From an uncultured Ruminococcus sp. (GTDB lineage: Bacteria; Bacillota; Clostridia; Oscillospirales; Ruminococcaceae), in NCBI GenBank assembly GCA_900541495.1, contig UQKC01000013.1, positions 1 through 45,291 on the forward strand: a stretch of DNA of 45,291 nt, read 5' to 3'. The notes below the pieces were generated by a model. It was given only the letters and a program-made list of their open reading frames with translations, made no database searches and was not told the DNA's origin. How positions within the stretch are numbered: position 1 is the first letter of the stretch; every line of letters begins with the position of its first letter. Positions 1 through 7,176 of the stretch are shown piece after piece. The position numbers were made by a program, and so were the translations under genes.

Positions 1-1
1 T

Positions 2-139
2 GACGATGATTACGACTGCTTCACCTGCATGGCAAACCTTGACGAGGACGAAATGAGCAGATTTCTCACAGGCACGAACTACTCCTGCCCGTATTTCCGC
101 CTTGATGATGAGTACGGTGTTGTAAGACATCAGATGTGA
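2..139 (+). CDS. C-terminal part of a small cysteine-containing protein (5' end outside window)
   Basis: An open frame enters from the left edge and stops with TGA at 137-139, leaving 45 residues. It contains YDCFTC, then NLDEDEM, then a third cysteine in SCPYF, and ends in VRHQM. Spaced cysteines with a DEDEM segment recall a family of small clostridial proteins of unknown function (I believe DUF6472, from memory). The cysteine pattern suggests metal binding, which is inference. The start is not in the window. A bidirectional-looking terminator follows directly. Confidence 0.55.
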   Translation, partial: DDDYDCFTCMANLDEDEMSRFLTGTNYSCPYFRLDDEYGVVRHQM

Positions 140-144
140 AAAAA

Positions 145-183
145 GGCAGCTCCGGTCTTTCATTCTCGGAACTGCCGTTTTTT
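145..183 (+). terminator. Intrinsic terminator after the partial gene
   Basis: Arms GGCAGCTCCG (145-154) and CGGAACTGCC (167-176) pair over 10 positions with one G-U, followed by a T run. An A run precedes the left arm, so it could also stop minus-strand transcripts leaving the symporter gene. Confidence 0.8.
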
Positions 184-200
184 ATACACAAAAACACAAA

Positions 201-246
201 AAGTCTGCGCATCTGAGGCACTATGGTTTTTAGATGCGACCTTAAA
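201..246. repeat. Solo end of a dispersed terminal-inverted-repeat element
   Basis: About 38 bases here are the reverse complement of the left end of the element at 10686-10859 (AGGTCGCATCTAAAAACCAT and on through GTGCCTCAGATGCGCAG). Only that end is present, so this is a truncated copy. It overlaps the sequence just past the stop of the minus-strand symporter gene. Confidence 0.7.
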
Positions 247-249
247 TTT

Positions 250-1620
250 TTATTTTGCAAATGTTCTGATAAGTCCTATAACGAACACGAAGATGACCAT
301 AACGGGGAGAATATACGAGAAATAACCTTTGACGAAGCCTTTAAGCTTCATACCCTTGCCCGTGTTGACTTCGTTGAGGTAATTTTCCCAGCCCCAGCCC
401 TTTTTCGTCGTGCAGAAAAGTATTACCGAGAGCGAGCCGAGCGGCAGGATAATATTGCTTACAATAAAATCTTCAAGGTCGAGTATCGACGTGCCCTCGC
501 CCATTGGCTGAAAGCCGCTGAGAACATTGAAGCCGAGGCAGCACGGGATAGAAAGCACAAAGATGAGTATGCCGTTTATCGCGCAGGATTTTTTTCTGCT
601 CCAGCCGAACTGGTCTTCGGTGCAGGCGGAAATTTCCTCGAACACTGCAAGCACGGTCGAAAGCGCCGCGAACGACATAAACACGAAGAAAAGACTTCCC
701 CAAAGTCTGCCGAGAGGGATATTGTTGAAGATATTCGGCAGGGTGATGAAAATGAGTCTTGGACCGCTGTCAACGTCCACACCATAAGCAAAGCAGGCAG
801 GGAAAATGATAAGTCCCGAAGATATCGCAACGAATGTATCGAGAAGTGCAACATTCACCGATTCGCTGAGAAGTGCGCGCTCCTTTCCAATATAGCTTCC
901 GAAGATAGCCATTGCGCCCATACCGATGCTGAGCGTAAAGAACGCCTGATTCATCGCATTTACAACAATGCTTCCGATGCCTACCTTTTTCACTTCTTCA
1001 AAATTCGGCTTTAAGTAAAACACAAGTCCCTCTCTGCCGCCTTTCATAAAAAAGCTGTTTATCGCAAGCACTACCATTATGATGATGAGCGCCGACATCA
1101 TCACCTTTGTAACGCGTTCAAGTCCGTTTTTTAAGCCTATTGAGCAGACAAGCACAGCCGTTCCCATAACTATTGCGAGGAAAAGTATCATCATCGGAGC
1201 GTTCGCAAGCACAGATTCAAAGTGCGCGCCTATCTCCGAAGCGTCCAGTCCCGAAAGTTCACCGCTCGCGGTCGATACGAAGTAGCGTATCATCCAGCCT
1301 GCAACAGTCGTGTAAAACATCATCAGCAGATAGCTGCCGATGAGCGCCGCTTTTCCGTGGATATGCCAGTAAGTTCCTTTCGGTTCAAGCTCCTGATACA
1401 TTTTTATAGGGCTTTTCTGCGAAGCCCGTCCGAGGGCGAATTCCATTGTCATTACGGGTATTCCGAGTATCGCAAGGAAAATAAGGTAGATGACAACGAA
1501 GATGCCTCCGCCGTTCTGACCTACGATGTATGGAAATTTCCATACGTTTCCGATGCCGATAGCACAGCCTGCGCTCAAAAGTATGAACCCAAGTCTGCTT
1601 CCGAGTTTCTCCCTGCCCAT
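250..1620 (-). CDS. Sodium:neurotransmitter symporter family (LeuT/NSS) transporter
   Basis: A 456-residue polytopic membrane protein of the neurotransmitter:sodium symporter family, which uses the sodium gradient to import amino acids or similar small compounds. The N-terminus (residues 4-40) has the family hallmark: GSRLGFILLSAGCAIGIGN followed by VWKFPY and NGGG, the unwound TM1 region that binds sodium and substrate. About 11 hydrophobic segments follow, as in many bacterial members. The length is typical. The ATG at 1618-1620 is preceded by GGAGGG about 8 bases upstream. The substrate cannot be told from sequence. It appears monocistronic, with its own promoter and a shared terminator at 145-183. 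Confidence 0.93.
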   Translation of the reverse strand: MGREKLGSRLGFILLSAGCAIGIGNVWKFPYIVGQNGGGIFVVIYLIFLAILGIPVMTMEFALGRASQKSPIKMYQELEPKGTYWHIHGKAALIGSYLLMMFYTTVAGWMIRYFVSTASGELSGLDASEIGAHFESVLANAPMMILFLAIVMGTAVLVCSIGLKNGLERVTKVMMSALIIIMVVLAINSFFMKGGREGLVFYLKPNFEEVKKVGIGSIVVNAMNQAFFTLSIGMGAMAIFGSYIGKERALLSESVNVALLDTFVAISSGLIIFPACFAYGVDVDSGPRLIFITLPNIFNNIPLGRLWGSLFFVFMSFAALSTVLAVFEEISACTEDQFGWSRKKSCAINGILIFVLSIPCCLGFNVLSGFQPMGEGTSILDLEDFIVSNIILPLGSLSVILFCTTKKGWGWENYLNEVNTGKGMKLKGFVKGYFSYILPVMVIFVFVIGLIRTFAK

Positions 1621-1636
1621 TAAAACGCCCTCCGAA

Positions 1637-1663
1637 ATTATACTATAATAATATTTGCATCAA
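1637..1663 (-). promoter_or_regulatory. Candidate promoter for the symporter gene
   Basis: On the minus strand, TATAAT (1637-1642) lies 15 bases from TTGATG (1658-1663). The spacing is short, so the -35 assignment is weak; the -10 is good. The rest of 1664-1840 is AT-rich with nothing else recognised. Confidence 0.4.
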
Positions 1664-1850
1664 ATAGCTGAACCATTGATTTTTCAGACACATTAACCTA
1701 TATATTACTATGTATTAGTCATAAAGTCAAGTAAAAAACAAAATCGATAATTTTTTTGTAACATTTGTGCTTTAACGATACACTCCTTTGGTGCATTTGA
1801 GCTTCTATGCGTTACTTGGGTAGCTTGATAATAGAAAAAAGGCACAAAAA

Positions 1851-1875
1851 CAGCTTCGCCGAATCGACGAAGCTG
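1851..1875 (-). terminator. Terminator of the small membrane protein gene
   Basis: Perfect 8-base arms CAGCTTCG / CGAAGCTG with a 9-base loop. On the minus strand the hairpin is followed by TTTTT. It lies just past the stop of the gene at 1894-2274. Confidence 0.8.
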
Positions 1876-1893
1876 TTCATTATATATGCTGTT

Positions 1894-2274
1894 TTACGCA
1901 AGCTTTATTGTGCTGTATGTATAAGCCCCTGCGAGGATAAGCAGAAGAATATCGCCGAAATTGAAACTGCCGTTAAAAATGCTCATTAAAAGCGAAAGCA
2001 CCGAGAGAACGGTCATAACAACACCCCAGATAAATGCACTCCTTCCGCCCTTTTTGAAAAGCCCGTAAAAGCCCATTGCGCCGAAACCTATGGCGGTAAA
2101 AGCTATGCCGATGATATTTCCGAGCATTCCGAACGCCGTTCCGCTCCTTGTCATAGAGAAAAGCGCCCAGCTCATAAAATAGCCGTGTCCGAACAGTGCG
2201 CGCACTCCGAGCCATATCGCCGAAAGCGCGAGGATACCGCATAAAAATGATGTTACCTGTAAAACCTTTTTCAA
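1894..2274 (-). CDS. Small integral membrane protein of unknown function
   Basis: A 126-residue protein with four hydrophobic segments (about residues 5-25, 45-70, 80-98 and 105-122). Short loops and a KKGGRS basic patch lie between segments two and three. I do not recognise the family. The start is TTG at 2272-2274, supported by GGGGGG six bases upstream; no ATG fits better. A good promoter upstream and a hairpin terminator downstream make it a monocistronic unit. The layout resembles generic DUF4190/DUF4064-like small membrane proteins, but this is only a likeness in shape. Confidence 0.75.
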   Translation of the reverse strand: MKKVLQVTSFLCGILALSAIWLGVRALFGHGYFMSWALFSMTRSGTAFGMLGNIIGIAFTAIGFGAMGFYGLFKKGGRSAFIWGVVMTVLSVLSLLMSIFNGSFNFGDILLLILAGAYTYSTIKLA

Positions 2275-2303
2275 TTTTTGCCCCCCTTATGTCAGTTAAT
2301 TAT

Positions 2304-2332
2304 ATAATAGCATAAAAATTGCGATGTGTCAA
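2304..2332 (-). promoter_or_regulatory. Sigma-A promoter of the small membrane protein gene
   Basis: Minus-strand TTGACA (2327-2332), a 17-base spacer and TATTAT (2304-2309). The -35 box touches the dispersed repeat that starts at 2331. Confidence 0.7.
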
Positions 2333-2379
2333 ATTATGCACGAAAATCCACACACATTTCTTATGAAGACAGGTTCTTA
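2331..2379. repeat. Half copy of a dispersed element (full copy at 42150-42318)
   Basis: About 49 bases match 42266-42318 with only a few differences, ending in CTTATGAAGACAGGTTCTTA. The full copy has an inverted left arm; here only the right half is present. Confidence 0.7.
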
Positions 2380-2387
2380 GTATAAAA

Positions 2388-2418
2388 ACAGCTCCGCAGG
2401 AAAATTCCTGCGGAGCTG
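2388..2418 (-). terminator. Terminator of the leucine-rich repeat protein gene
   Basis: A long, nearly perfect hairpin (CAGCTCCGCAGGAA / TTCCTGCGGAGCTG) followed on the minus strand by TTTTTATAC, just after the stop codon at 2438-2440. Confidence 0.85.
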
Positions 2419-2437
2419 TTCGTTTAGTAGGATAACA

Positions 2438-4564
2438 TTATTCTTCTGCTGTCACTTTTACAATGTCCGATGTTTTCATCGTTGTCCATTTTCCGTCAAC
2501 ATAAGCACGGACTACAAACTGATATTCCTTTCCGGGTTTCAGCTTGTATCTTACCGATGTCTTTTCGGTTTCCTTGAGCTTTGTTGCCTTGCCGTCCTTT
2601 ACAAGATAGATGGCATACTTTTCTGCATTGTCAACGGGCTGCCATTTCAGTGTAACAACGTTGTTCTTTACCGTTGCAACGGGGTATGGCTTGCTGTTCT
2701 TGATATTGACGTTCAGTGAATTGCACTTTGATATAGGTGAAATTCTGCCGTCAGTGGTATATCTTACGATAAATTTATATTTGCCTGTGGGGAGATTTTT
2801 TACCGTATAAGTATTTTTCGTTGTGGTCTTGAGTGCCTTGTATTTACCGTCAACAAGCTGATATACTGTGTACTTGTCGGCATCTTCAATGTCTGTCCAT
2901 TTAAGAATTACATTGTTCTTGCTGATTTTTCCTGTCAGCTTGATTTGCTCAAAGTTGTAGGAAGGAGTAACGCTCACAGAGGGGGTATAGGTGTTATAAT
3001 TAGGATTATAATTGGGATAGTAGTCAGGCTTTATTACCGGAATTGTTTCGGTTCTCATAACATAACCGCAAACAGTACACTTGTATGTCCTTACGCCCTC
3101 TTCTGTTTCGGTAGCAGGCTTTGTTACCGTGCCGTTATCGGAGATATGAGCTGCAAAATCAACCTTTTCGGTGCAGTCGGGGCAAGTATGCCAGTGTCCT
3201 GTTGAATCAGATGTCCATTTGGTTGCAGGATTGTGTGTATGAGCAACTGCCCATGTAACCTCTCTTGTGCCTGCATAATTGTTTATGCCTGTGATAATGG
3301 CGGGGTAATCGCCTGCATCTGTCTGTTCGGTGGCAGTTACCTCATAATTATCTGCGGAAATAACATTGCCGTCCTTGTCGGTAAGCGTAAATGTTGGTGT
3401 CTTTGCCGTGCCGTCATATTCAAGCTCAGACTGAGTGACGGTAATTCCCGAATAGTTAATGTTATAAACCTCACCGCAAAGGCATTTTTCGTCCGTTGTG
3501 TTGGCTTTGCCGTCTGCGCCGATAAAGCTGTGGTATTGGTCATATACCTTGTTCGTGCTGATATTTTTATCGGCATAAGAGCCTTTGACAAGGTGATATT
3601 CGAGGGTGTCAGGGCAGCGCTTGAAAACATATGAACCAAAGCTTCTTACGCTGCAGGGAATGGTTACGCTTGTCAATCCATAACAGCGGGAAAATGCATA
3701 GTTTCCAATGCTTGTAACGCTGTTGGGAATGGTTACGCTTGTCAATGCTGAACAATCAGAAAATGAACTTATTCCAATGCTTTTAACGTTTTTTCCTATG
3801 GTTACGCTTGTCAATTCAAAACACTCATAAAATGTATTGTCTCCAATGCTTTCAACTCTATCGGGAATGGTTACGCTTTTCAATTTTTTACACCCATAAA
3901 ATGCAGCGCCTCCAATGCTTTTAACGCTATTGGGAATGGTTACGCTTGTCAATTTATTACACCCACAAAATGCAGCGCCTCCAATGCTTTCAACTCTATC
4001 GGGAATGGTTACGCTTGTCAATGATGAACAGGCGTAAAATGCACTTCTTCCAATGCTTGTAACGCTATCGGGAATGGTTACGCTTGTCAATGCTGAACAC
4101 CCATAAAATGAACCTGCTCCAATGCTTGTAACGTTTTTTCCTATGGTTACGCTTGTCAACTTTTCACACAAAATAAATGCTTCTTCTCCAATGCTTGTAA
4201 CACCGTCAGCAATGTAAACAGAAGTAATATATTGCTTATAGCTTTCCCAAGGAGATCGATTATTATAACCAGGATAACCCGCCATTTCCCCCGAGCCGGA
4301 AATGGTGAGGGTGTAAGCATTATGTTCAACGTCATCTATTGTTACTTTTTCGCCGTTTTCGGTGAGTTTCCACTCAACGCTGTCCTCACTTGTTGCACCG
4401 CAGCTGCCGCTGTCAACAAGATCGCCATCTTCCGCACTTACCGTAATACCGAAAGATACACCACTGTCTATGGGCAGAATATCCCCCACAGGCAATGCCG
4501 AGGTTACAAGCATAAACGCCAGCAAGCCTGCCGTTATTTTTCTGAGCTTTGCTCTTTTTACCAT
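2438..4564 (-). CDS. Secreted BspA-type leucine-rich repeat protein with MBG-like and two fibronectin-III-like domains
   Basis: A 708-residue exported protein. Residues 1-44 form a signal peptide (KRAKLRK, hydrophobic core, cleavage near VSA-ED). Nine 23-residue BspA/LRR_5 repeats (LTSVTIPxSVTSIGxxAFxxC) fill 113-319. Residues about 375-440 look like an MBG-type Ig-like domain (ELEYDGTAKTPTF). Residues 441-510 hold a HTHNP..TGHWHTCPDC segment with further paired cysteines, possibly metal binding. A Tyr/Pro/Asn linker (513-535) leads to two FN3-like modules (about 543-625 and 630-708). There is no sortase motif or dockerin, so the protein is probably released or loosely held; binding to host or plant material is inference from the family. 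ATG at 4562-4564 follows AAAGGA. Its leader carries a small ORF and a terminator hairpin. Confidence 0.93.
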   Translation of the reverse strand: MVKRAKLRKITAGLLAFMLVTSALPVGDILPIDSGVSFGITVSAEDGDLVDSGSCGATSEDSVEWKLTENGEKVTIDDVEHNAYTLTISGSGEMAGYPGYNNRSPWESYKQYITSVYIADGVTSIGEEAFILCEKLTSVTIGKNVTSIGAGSFYGCSALTSVTIPDSVTSIGRSAFYACSSLTSVTIPDRVESIGGAAFCGCNKLTSVTIPNSVKSIGGAAFYGCKKLKSVTIPDRVESIGDNTFYECFELTSVTIGKNVKSIGISSFSDCSALTSVTIPNSVTSIGNYAFSRCYGLTSVTIPCSVRSFGSYVFKRCPDTLEYHLVKGSYADKNISTNKVYDQYHSFIGADGKANTTDEKCLCGEVYNINYSGITVTQSELEYDGTAKTPTFTLTDKDGNVISADNYEVTATEQTDAGDYPAIITGINNYAGTREVTWAVAHTHNPATKWTSDSTGHWHTCPDCTEKVDFAAHISDNGTVTKPATETEEGVRTYKCTVCGYVMRTETIPVIKPDYYPNYNPNYNTYTPSVSVTPSYNFEQIKLTGKISKNNVILKWTDIEDADKYTVYQLVDGKYKALKTTTKNTYTVKNLPTGKYKFIVRYTTDGRISPISKCNSLNVNIKNSKPYPVATVKNNVVTLKWQPVDNAEKYAIYLVKDGKATKLKETEKTSVRYKLKPGKEYQFVVRAYVDGKWTTMKTSDIVKVTAEE
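3608..4228 (-). repeat. Tandem 69-base coding repeats of the LRR domain
   Basis: Nine units of 69 bases encode the nine 23-residue repeats. Long stretches are identical between units (for example AATGGTTACGCTTGTCAAT on the plus strand), so unit gain and loss by recombination is likely. Confidence 0.9.
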
Positions 4565-4584
4565 AAAATCATTCCTTTCAAAAC

Positions 4585-4634
4585 AAAAAAGCCAAACAGG
4601 ACCGTATGCTTTTCAGCACACAGCCTTGTTCGGC
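4585..4634 (-). terminator. Terminator hairpin inside the LRR gene leader (candidate attenuator)
   Basis: On the minus strand, bases 4634-4615 pair with 4591-4610: twenty positions with one mismatch and a few G-U pairs, closed by a GAAA tetraloop at 4614-4611. TTTTTTGTTTT follows. This is a strong intrinsic terminator, yet it lies between the promoter (4769-4797) and the LRR start codon (4564). It should abort most transcripts unless something prevents folding. Confidence 0.8.
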
Positions 4635-4702
4635 GTGGTTTTTATATTTTTTCCAAAAGAACGCAGTTTTAGTATGTCTGTCGAATAATAGCAGATAGGC
4701 AT
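4613..4702 (-). CDS. Candidate 29-residue leader peptide upstream of the LRR gene
   Basis: A small ORF (ATG 4700-4702, stop TGA 4613-4615) lies between the promoter and the LRR gene. It begins MPICYYSTD, contains a basic stretch RSFGKNIK and ends KAVC. A Shine-Dalgarno GAAAGGAATGA precedes it; the same string precedes the LRR start. Its last codons form the whole left arm of the terminator hairpin, and its stop codon reaches the loop. A ribosome translating or stalled at the end would therefore keep the terminator from forming. It has no run of one regulatory amino acid, so the signal is unknown. It might instead be a fortuitous ORF. Confidence 0.5.
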   Translation of the reverse strand: MPICYYSTDILKLRSFGKNIKTTPNKAVC

Positions 4703-4768
4703 AAATCTGTCATTCCTTTCTTTTGAAATCGATGTAAACAAAATGTAAATTTATATTTACTCGAGTAT

Positions 4769-4797
4769 ATTTTAAACCATTTTTCCCTATATGTCAA
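4769..4797 (-). promoter_or_regulatory. Sigma-A promoter of the LRR gene
   Basis: Minus-strand TTGACA (4792-4797), exactly 17 bases, TAAAAT (4769-4774). The predicted transcript has a leader of about 195 nucleotides. Confidence 0.75.
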
Positions 4798-4854
4798 TCA
4801 TTTTTTTCGATTTTTCAGAGTTTGTCTATTTCAACAGATTATGAACTGGTTTGA

Positions 4855-4944
4855 GGGCGTATTCGGGCGATTTTTACAGCGTTCTGCGGAATGGACGATC
4901 ATGTCGTAAAACCGATCGATCTAAGAACGCTTTGCGGCGTTATA
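4855..4944 (+). pseudogene. Remnant of a response-regulator receiver domain
   Basis: After a TGA at 4852-4854 the frame reads IRAIFTAF then GMDDHVVKPIDLRTL. The second part matches the conserved C-terminal part of receiver domains of hybrid histidine kinases (GMDDHLxKPIDxxxL, with the conserved Lys-Pro). The segment normally between the T-A motif and GM is missing and nothing upstream extends the domain. It looks like a decayed fragment of a sensor kinase gene. Confidence 0.5.
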
Positions 4945-5045
4945 ATACTAAACACCAATAAAATACAGGAAAAAATCTGCGCCGAAATCCAATATATCCG
5001 AGATTGTCGGCTTGATTTTTTCCAAATTTTAAATGGTGTTTAGTA
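4945..5045. repeat. Inverted repeat, right part dispersed
   Basis: ATACTAAACACCA (4945-4957) and TGGTGTTTAGTAT (5033-5045) are perfect inverted arms. The right 44 bases (5005-5047) recur at 20665-20708 with about six differences, so this is a dispersed element. Confidence 0.65.
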
Positions 5046-5103
5046 TAATTCCGAATTAATCTCTCACTTTGTTTTATTTTCATAGAATTAATTTTGAATT
5101 AAC

Positions 5104-5132
5104 TTGACTTATTGTTAATATTGTTATATAAT
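5104..5132 (+). promoter_or_regulatory. Sigma-A promoter of the MNT/HEPN pair
   Basis: TTGACT (5104-5109), 17 bases, TATAAT (5127-5132). This fixes the MNT start at 5163, because an upstream in-frame ATG at 5112 lies inside the promoter. Confidence 0.75.
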
Positions 5133-5162
5133 ATTATTAATAAAGTAAAAGAAGGTGTTAAT

Positions 5163-5495
5163 ATGAAAGATATCGATGATCCGATCATTAAAAAAATTTC
5201 CGACGAGATAGTTAAGATCTGCGACCCGTTCCAGATCTTCCTCATTTCAAGTAAGCACAATTCCGCAGGCAAGCTTACGGCGTTCAAGATCTGCGCTGTT
5301 GTTGATGACAGCTACAATGAAAATGAACTTGAAAGCGAGATCCTTATCAAGACTGACTGCCCCGTTCCGTGCGATGTTATCATTTACTGCGTTACCGAAT
5401 GGAATGAATGTCTTGATGATGACTGCACGTTCGCTTCGCGTATAGACAATGAGGGAGTTAAGCTTTATGAGCAGAAACAACAGCCACAAAACTGA
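5163..5495 (+). CDS. MNT-type nucleotidyltransferase-like protein, catalytic residues apparently lost
   Basis: A 110-residue protein resembling the minimal nucleotidyltransferase (MNT) partner of HEPN proteins. In MntA-type antitoxins the enzyme adds AMP to HEPN tyrosines. The fold markers are visible: IFLISS at 25-30 where IFLFGS is usual, the strand ICAVVDD (43-49), DVIIYCV, and the C-terminal FASRIDNEGVKLYE. However, the catalytic GS is SS (29-30), and the SDxD motif aligns with T39-A40-F41-K42, so both catalytic aspartates are gone. ATG at 5163 follows AGAAGGTG. It overlaps the HEPN gene by 29 bases. It is probably a structural partner rather than an active enzyme (inference). Confidence 0.72.
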   Translation: MKDIDDPIIKKISDEIVKICDPFQIFLISSKHNSAGKLTAFKICAVVDDSYNENELESEILIKTDCPVPCDVIIYCVTEWNECLDDDCTFASRIDNEGVKLYEQKQQPQN

Positions 5496-5913
5496 CAGCA
5501 AACGTTATTATGACTGGCTTTACCACGCGTATCAGGATCTTTTGTCCGCAAAAGTCCTTATCGATGACAGGCGGCTTTACGAGCAGGTCGTTTTCCACTG
5601 CCAGCAGGCTATGGAAAAGTCGTTCAAAGCATTCCTGCTTTACAAAACGCATCATCTCCTTGACGGTCACAACCTTACATGGCTTTGCAAGCAGGCGGCT
5701 TTGCTCGATGACGAGTTCACCGGCTGGATAGGCAAAAGCACGGTGCTGAACCGTTTTTACATTGAAACACGTTACCCTGCCGACATTCCTGCGAACATTA
5801 CGCGTGAATTTGCCGACACGGTACTTAATGATACAGAACAGCTTGTTGATCTTGTCTGCGATCGGATAAAGTTCGACTACAACAGCTATCACAAGCGGAC
5901 GAAAAGCAAATAA
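5467..5913 (+). CDS. HEPN domain protein (pfam05168-like)
   Basis: A 148-residue helical protein. The HEPN signature is clear: YYDWLYHAYQDLLSAK (helix 1), FHCQQAMEKSFKAFLLY (helix 2), HNLTWLCKQA, and YIETRYPADIP. Many HEPN proteins are ribonucleases with an RX4-6H motif. The only R-X6-H here is in helix 1 (RYYDWLYH), not at the usual place, so nuclease activity is uncertain. The start at 5467 has GGGAG about 9 bases upstream; an in-frame ATG at 5449 has no better site. The gene overlaps the MNT gene and ends at a strong terminator. The pair is probably a toxin-antitoxin-like or regulatory module. Confidence 0.85.
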   Translation: MSRNNSHKTDSKRYYDWLYHAYQDLLSAKVLIDDRRLYEQVVFHCQQAMEKSFKAFLLYKTHHLLDGHNLTWLCKQAALLDDEFTGWIGKSTVLNRFYIETRYPADIPANITREFADTVLNDTEQLVDLVCDRIKFDYNSYHKRTKSK

Positions 5914-5917
5914 AAAA

Positions 5918-5948
5918 CGGCGTTCCCGAATTCGGAAACGCCGTTTTT
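5918..5948. terminator. Bidirectional terminator between convergent genes
   Basis: Arms CGGCGTTCC / GGAAACGCCG, with AAAAAA on the left and TTTTT on the right. It serves both the HEPN gene (plus) and the epimerase gene (minus). Confidence 0.88.
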
Positions 5949-5957
5949 ATGTGATTT

Positions 5958-6902
5958 TTACTTTGTGTTGGAAAGCTTCCAGCGAAATGCCGAGATACGC
6001 TGTGCCTTTGTGTTATCGTAGGAGATATTGCTGCAGGCAAGGCTTATATCGTTGTAGCGGTAGTCGTTCTTTCCGCCGCCTCCGAAGTTGAACAAGCCCT
6101 TGATGCCCTCCGAACCGAGGTTACGCTGAACAACAGCACCAACTGCGTGACGTTCACGGAGAAGATCGAGTATCTCTTTTGCAGCGATAGGCTTTGTATC
6201 ACAGACGTTGTAAACGCCCATATAGTTTACGCCCTGTGCGATATTGAGAACGCCGACGATGAAGTCAACGAGGTTGTAAACGCAGCAGAAAGAGTAACCG
6301 TAGTCACCGTAGCCATATACGAATGCACAGCCTTCCTTCGGGTCAAATACCTTTGCCTTGAGGTTGTCTGTGAAATCCTTTGTATAAACGGGGGAAACAC
6401 GGGCGATAACGCATTTGCAGGAAGCACTCTTTGTGACTACCTTAGCCATAGCCTTTTCGCTTTCGTACTTCATCTTTCCGTAAGCCGTTGCAGGCTTTTC
6501 ATCGGAAGTTTCACGGATAGGCTCACGCGTTTTCTGCGGAGCGTATACCTGATATGTACTTAAAAGGATAATGTCGCCGACACCTGCGTCAACGGCTGCC
6601 TTGTAAAGGTACTTGTCAACGGCTGAGCTTTTCTTTTCCTCTGCCGAAGTGATGATCGGGGGAAAATCATTATCGCAGGAGCAGGCAAGATGTACAAGAG
6701 CATCGATGCTGCTGCCGTTGAGGATATTAGTAATATTGTCTTTATCATCGATAGACGCCTGAATGAAACTGTAGTTAGGCGAGTTGACAAAATCATTCGG
6801 CTTGCTGTCAGTGCCGATAACCTTGAAACCTTTTTCGAGGAGGGTTTCGGTAAGCGCCAGTCCGATCATTCCCGATGCACCTGTCACCATTACTGTTTTC
6901 AT
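5958..6902 (-). CDS. NAD(P)-dependent epimerase/dehydratase (extended SDR)
   Basis: A 314-residue member of the extended short-chain dehydrogenase/reductase superfamily. The N-terminus holds the Rossmann motif TGASGMIG (residues 7-14), with the acidic D near residue 31 favouring NAD. The catalytic YxxxK is YGKMK near residue 142, after LSTYQVYA with the conserved serine region. Family members usually act on nucleotide sugars, but the C-terminal half (FGGGGKNDYRYNDIS) is not one I can assign, so the substrate is unknown. ATG at 6900-6902 follows GGAGG nine bases upstream. It is monocistronic with a good promoter, and ends at the shared terminator with the HEPN gene. Confidence 0.88.
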   Translation of the reverse strand: MKTVMVTGASGMIGLALTETLLEKGFKVIGTDSKPNDFVNSPNYSFIQASIDDKDNITNILNGSSIDALVHLACSCDNDFPPIITSAEEKKSSAVDKYLYKAAVDAGVGDIILLSTYQVYAPQKTREPIRETSDEKPATAYGKMKYESEKAMAKVVTKSASCKCVIARVSPVYTKDFTDNLKAKVFDPKEGCAFVYGYGDYGYSFCCVYNLVDFIVGVLNIAQGVNYMGVYNVCDTKPIAAKEILDLLRERHAVGAVVQRNLGSEGIKGLFNFGGGGKNDYRYNDISLACSNISYDNTKAQRISAFRWKLSNTK

Positions 6903-6949
6903 GAGAAGTTACCTCCACTTTCCTTTGAGATCTTTTTGTATATAAAACA

Positions 6950-6977
6950 ATTATACCACAATTGCAGATAATTGCAA
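6950..6977 (-). promoter_or_regulatory. Sigma-A promoter of the epimerase-like gene
   Basis: Minus-strand TTGCAA (6972-6977), 16 bases, TATAAT (6950-6955). The rest of 6978-7176 is AT-rich. A weak hairpin at about 7083-7116 flanked by A and T runs may terminate the CotH operon. Confidence 0.65.
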
Positions 6978-7176
6978 TAGAAAATCAATGAATTTTTTTA
7001 TAAACCCGTCAAATCCTTGATATTTGTAAAAATTCACTACTAAAAAGAACCATTTTTGTATCAATTACGGCACACAAAACGAAAAAAACGTCCGAATATA
7101 AAAAACGAACGCTTTTTTGTATGTATCAACTGCTTTTATATCAAGTTGCTGTGCGGAATAACAACGTTTTCAGAGA

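Noticed and set aside
3608..4228. CRISPR-like regularly spaced repeats
   Set aside because: The 69-base units are contiguous, in frame and encode the leucine-rich repeats; there are no unique spacers.
4585..4640. Cyclic-di-GMP or other known riboswitch in the LRR leader
   Set aside because: The conserved aptamer sequences I know are absent; the structure is a single long terminator stem overlapping a small ORF.
5112..5162. Longer MNT protein starting at ATG 5112
   Set aside because: That codon lies between the -35 and -10 boxes of the promoter; ATG 5163 has a proper ribosome site.
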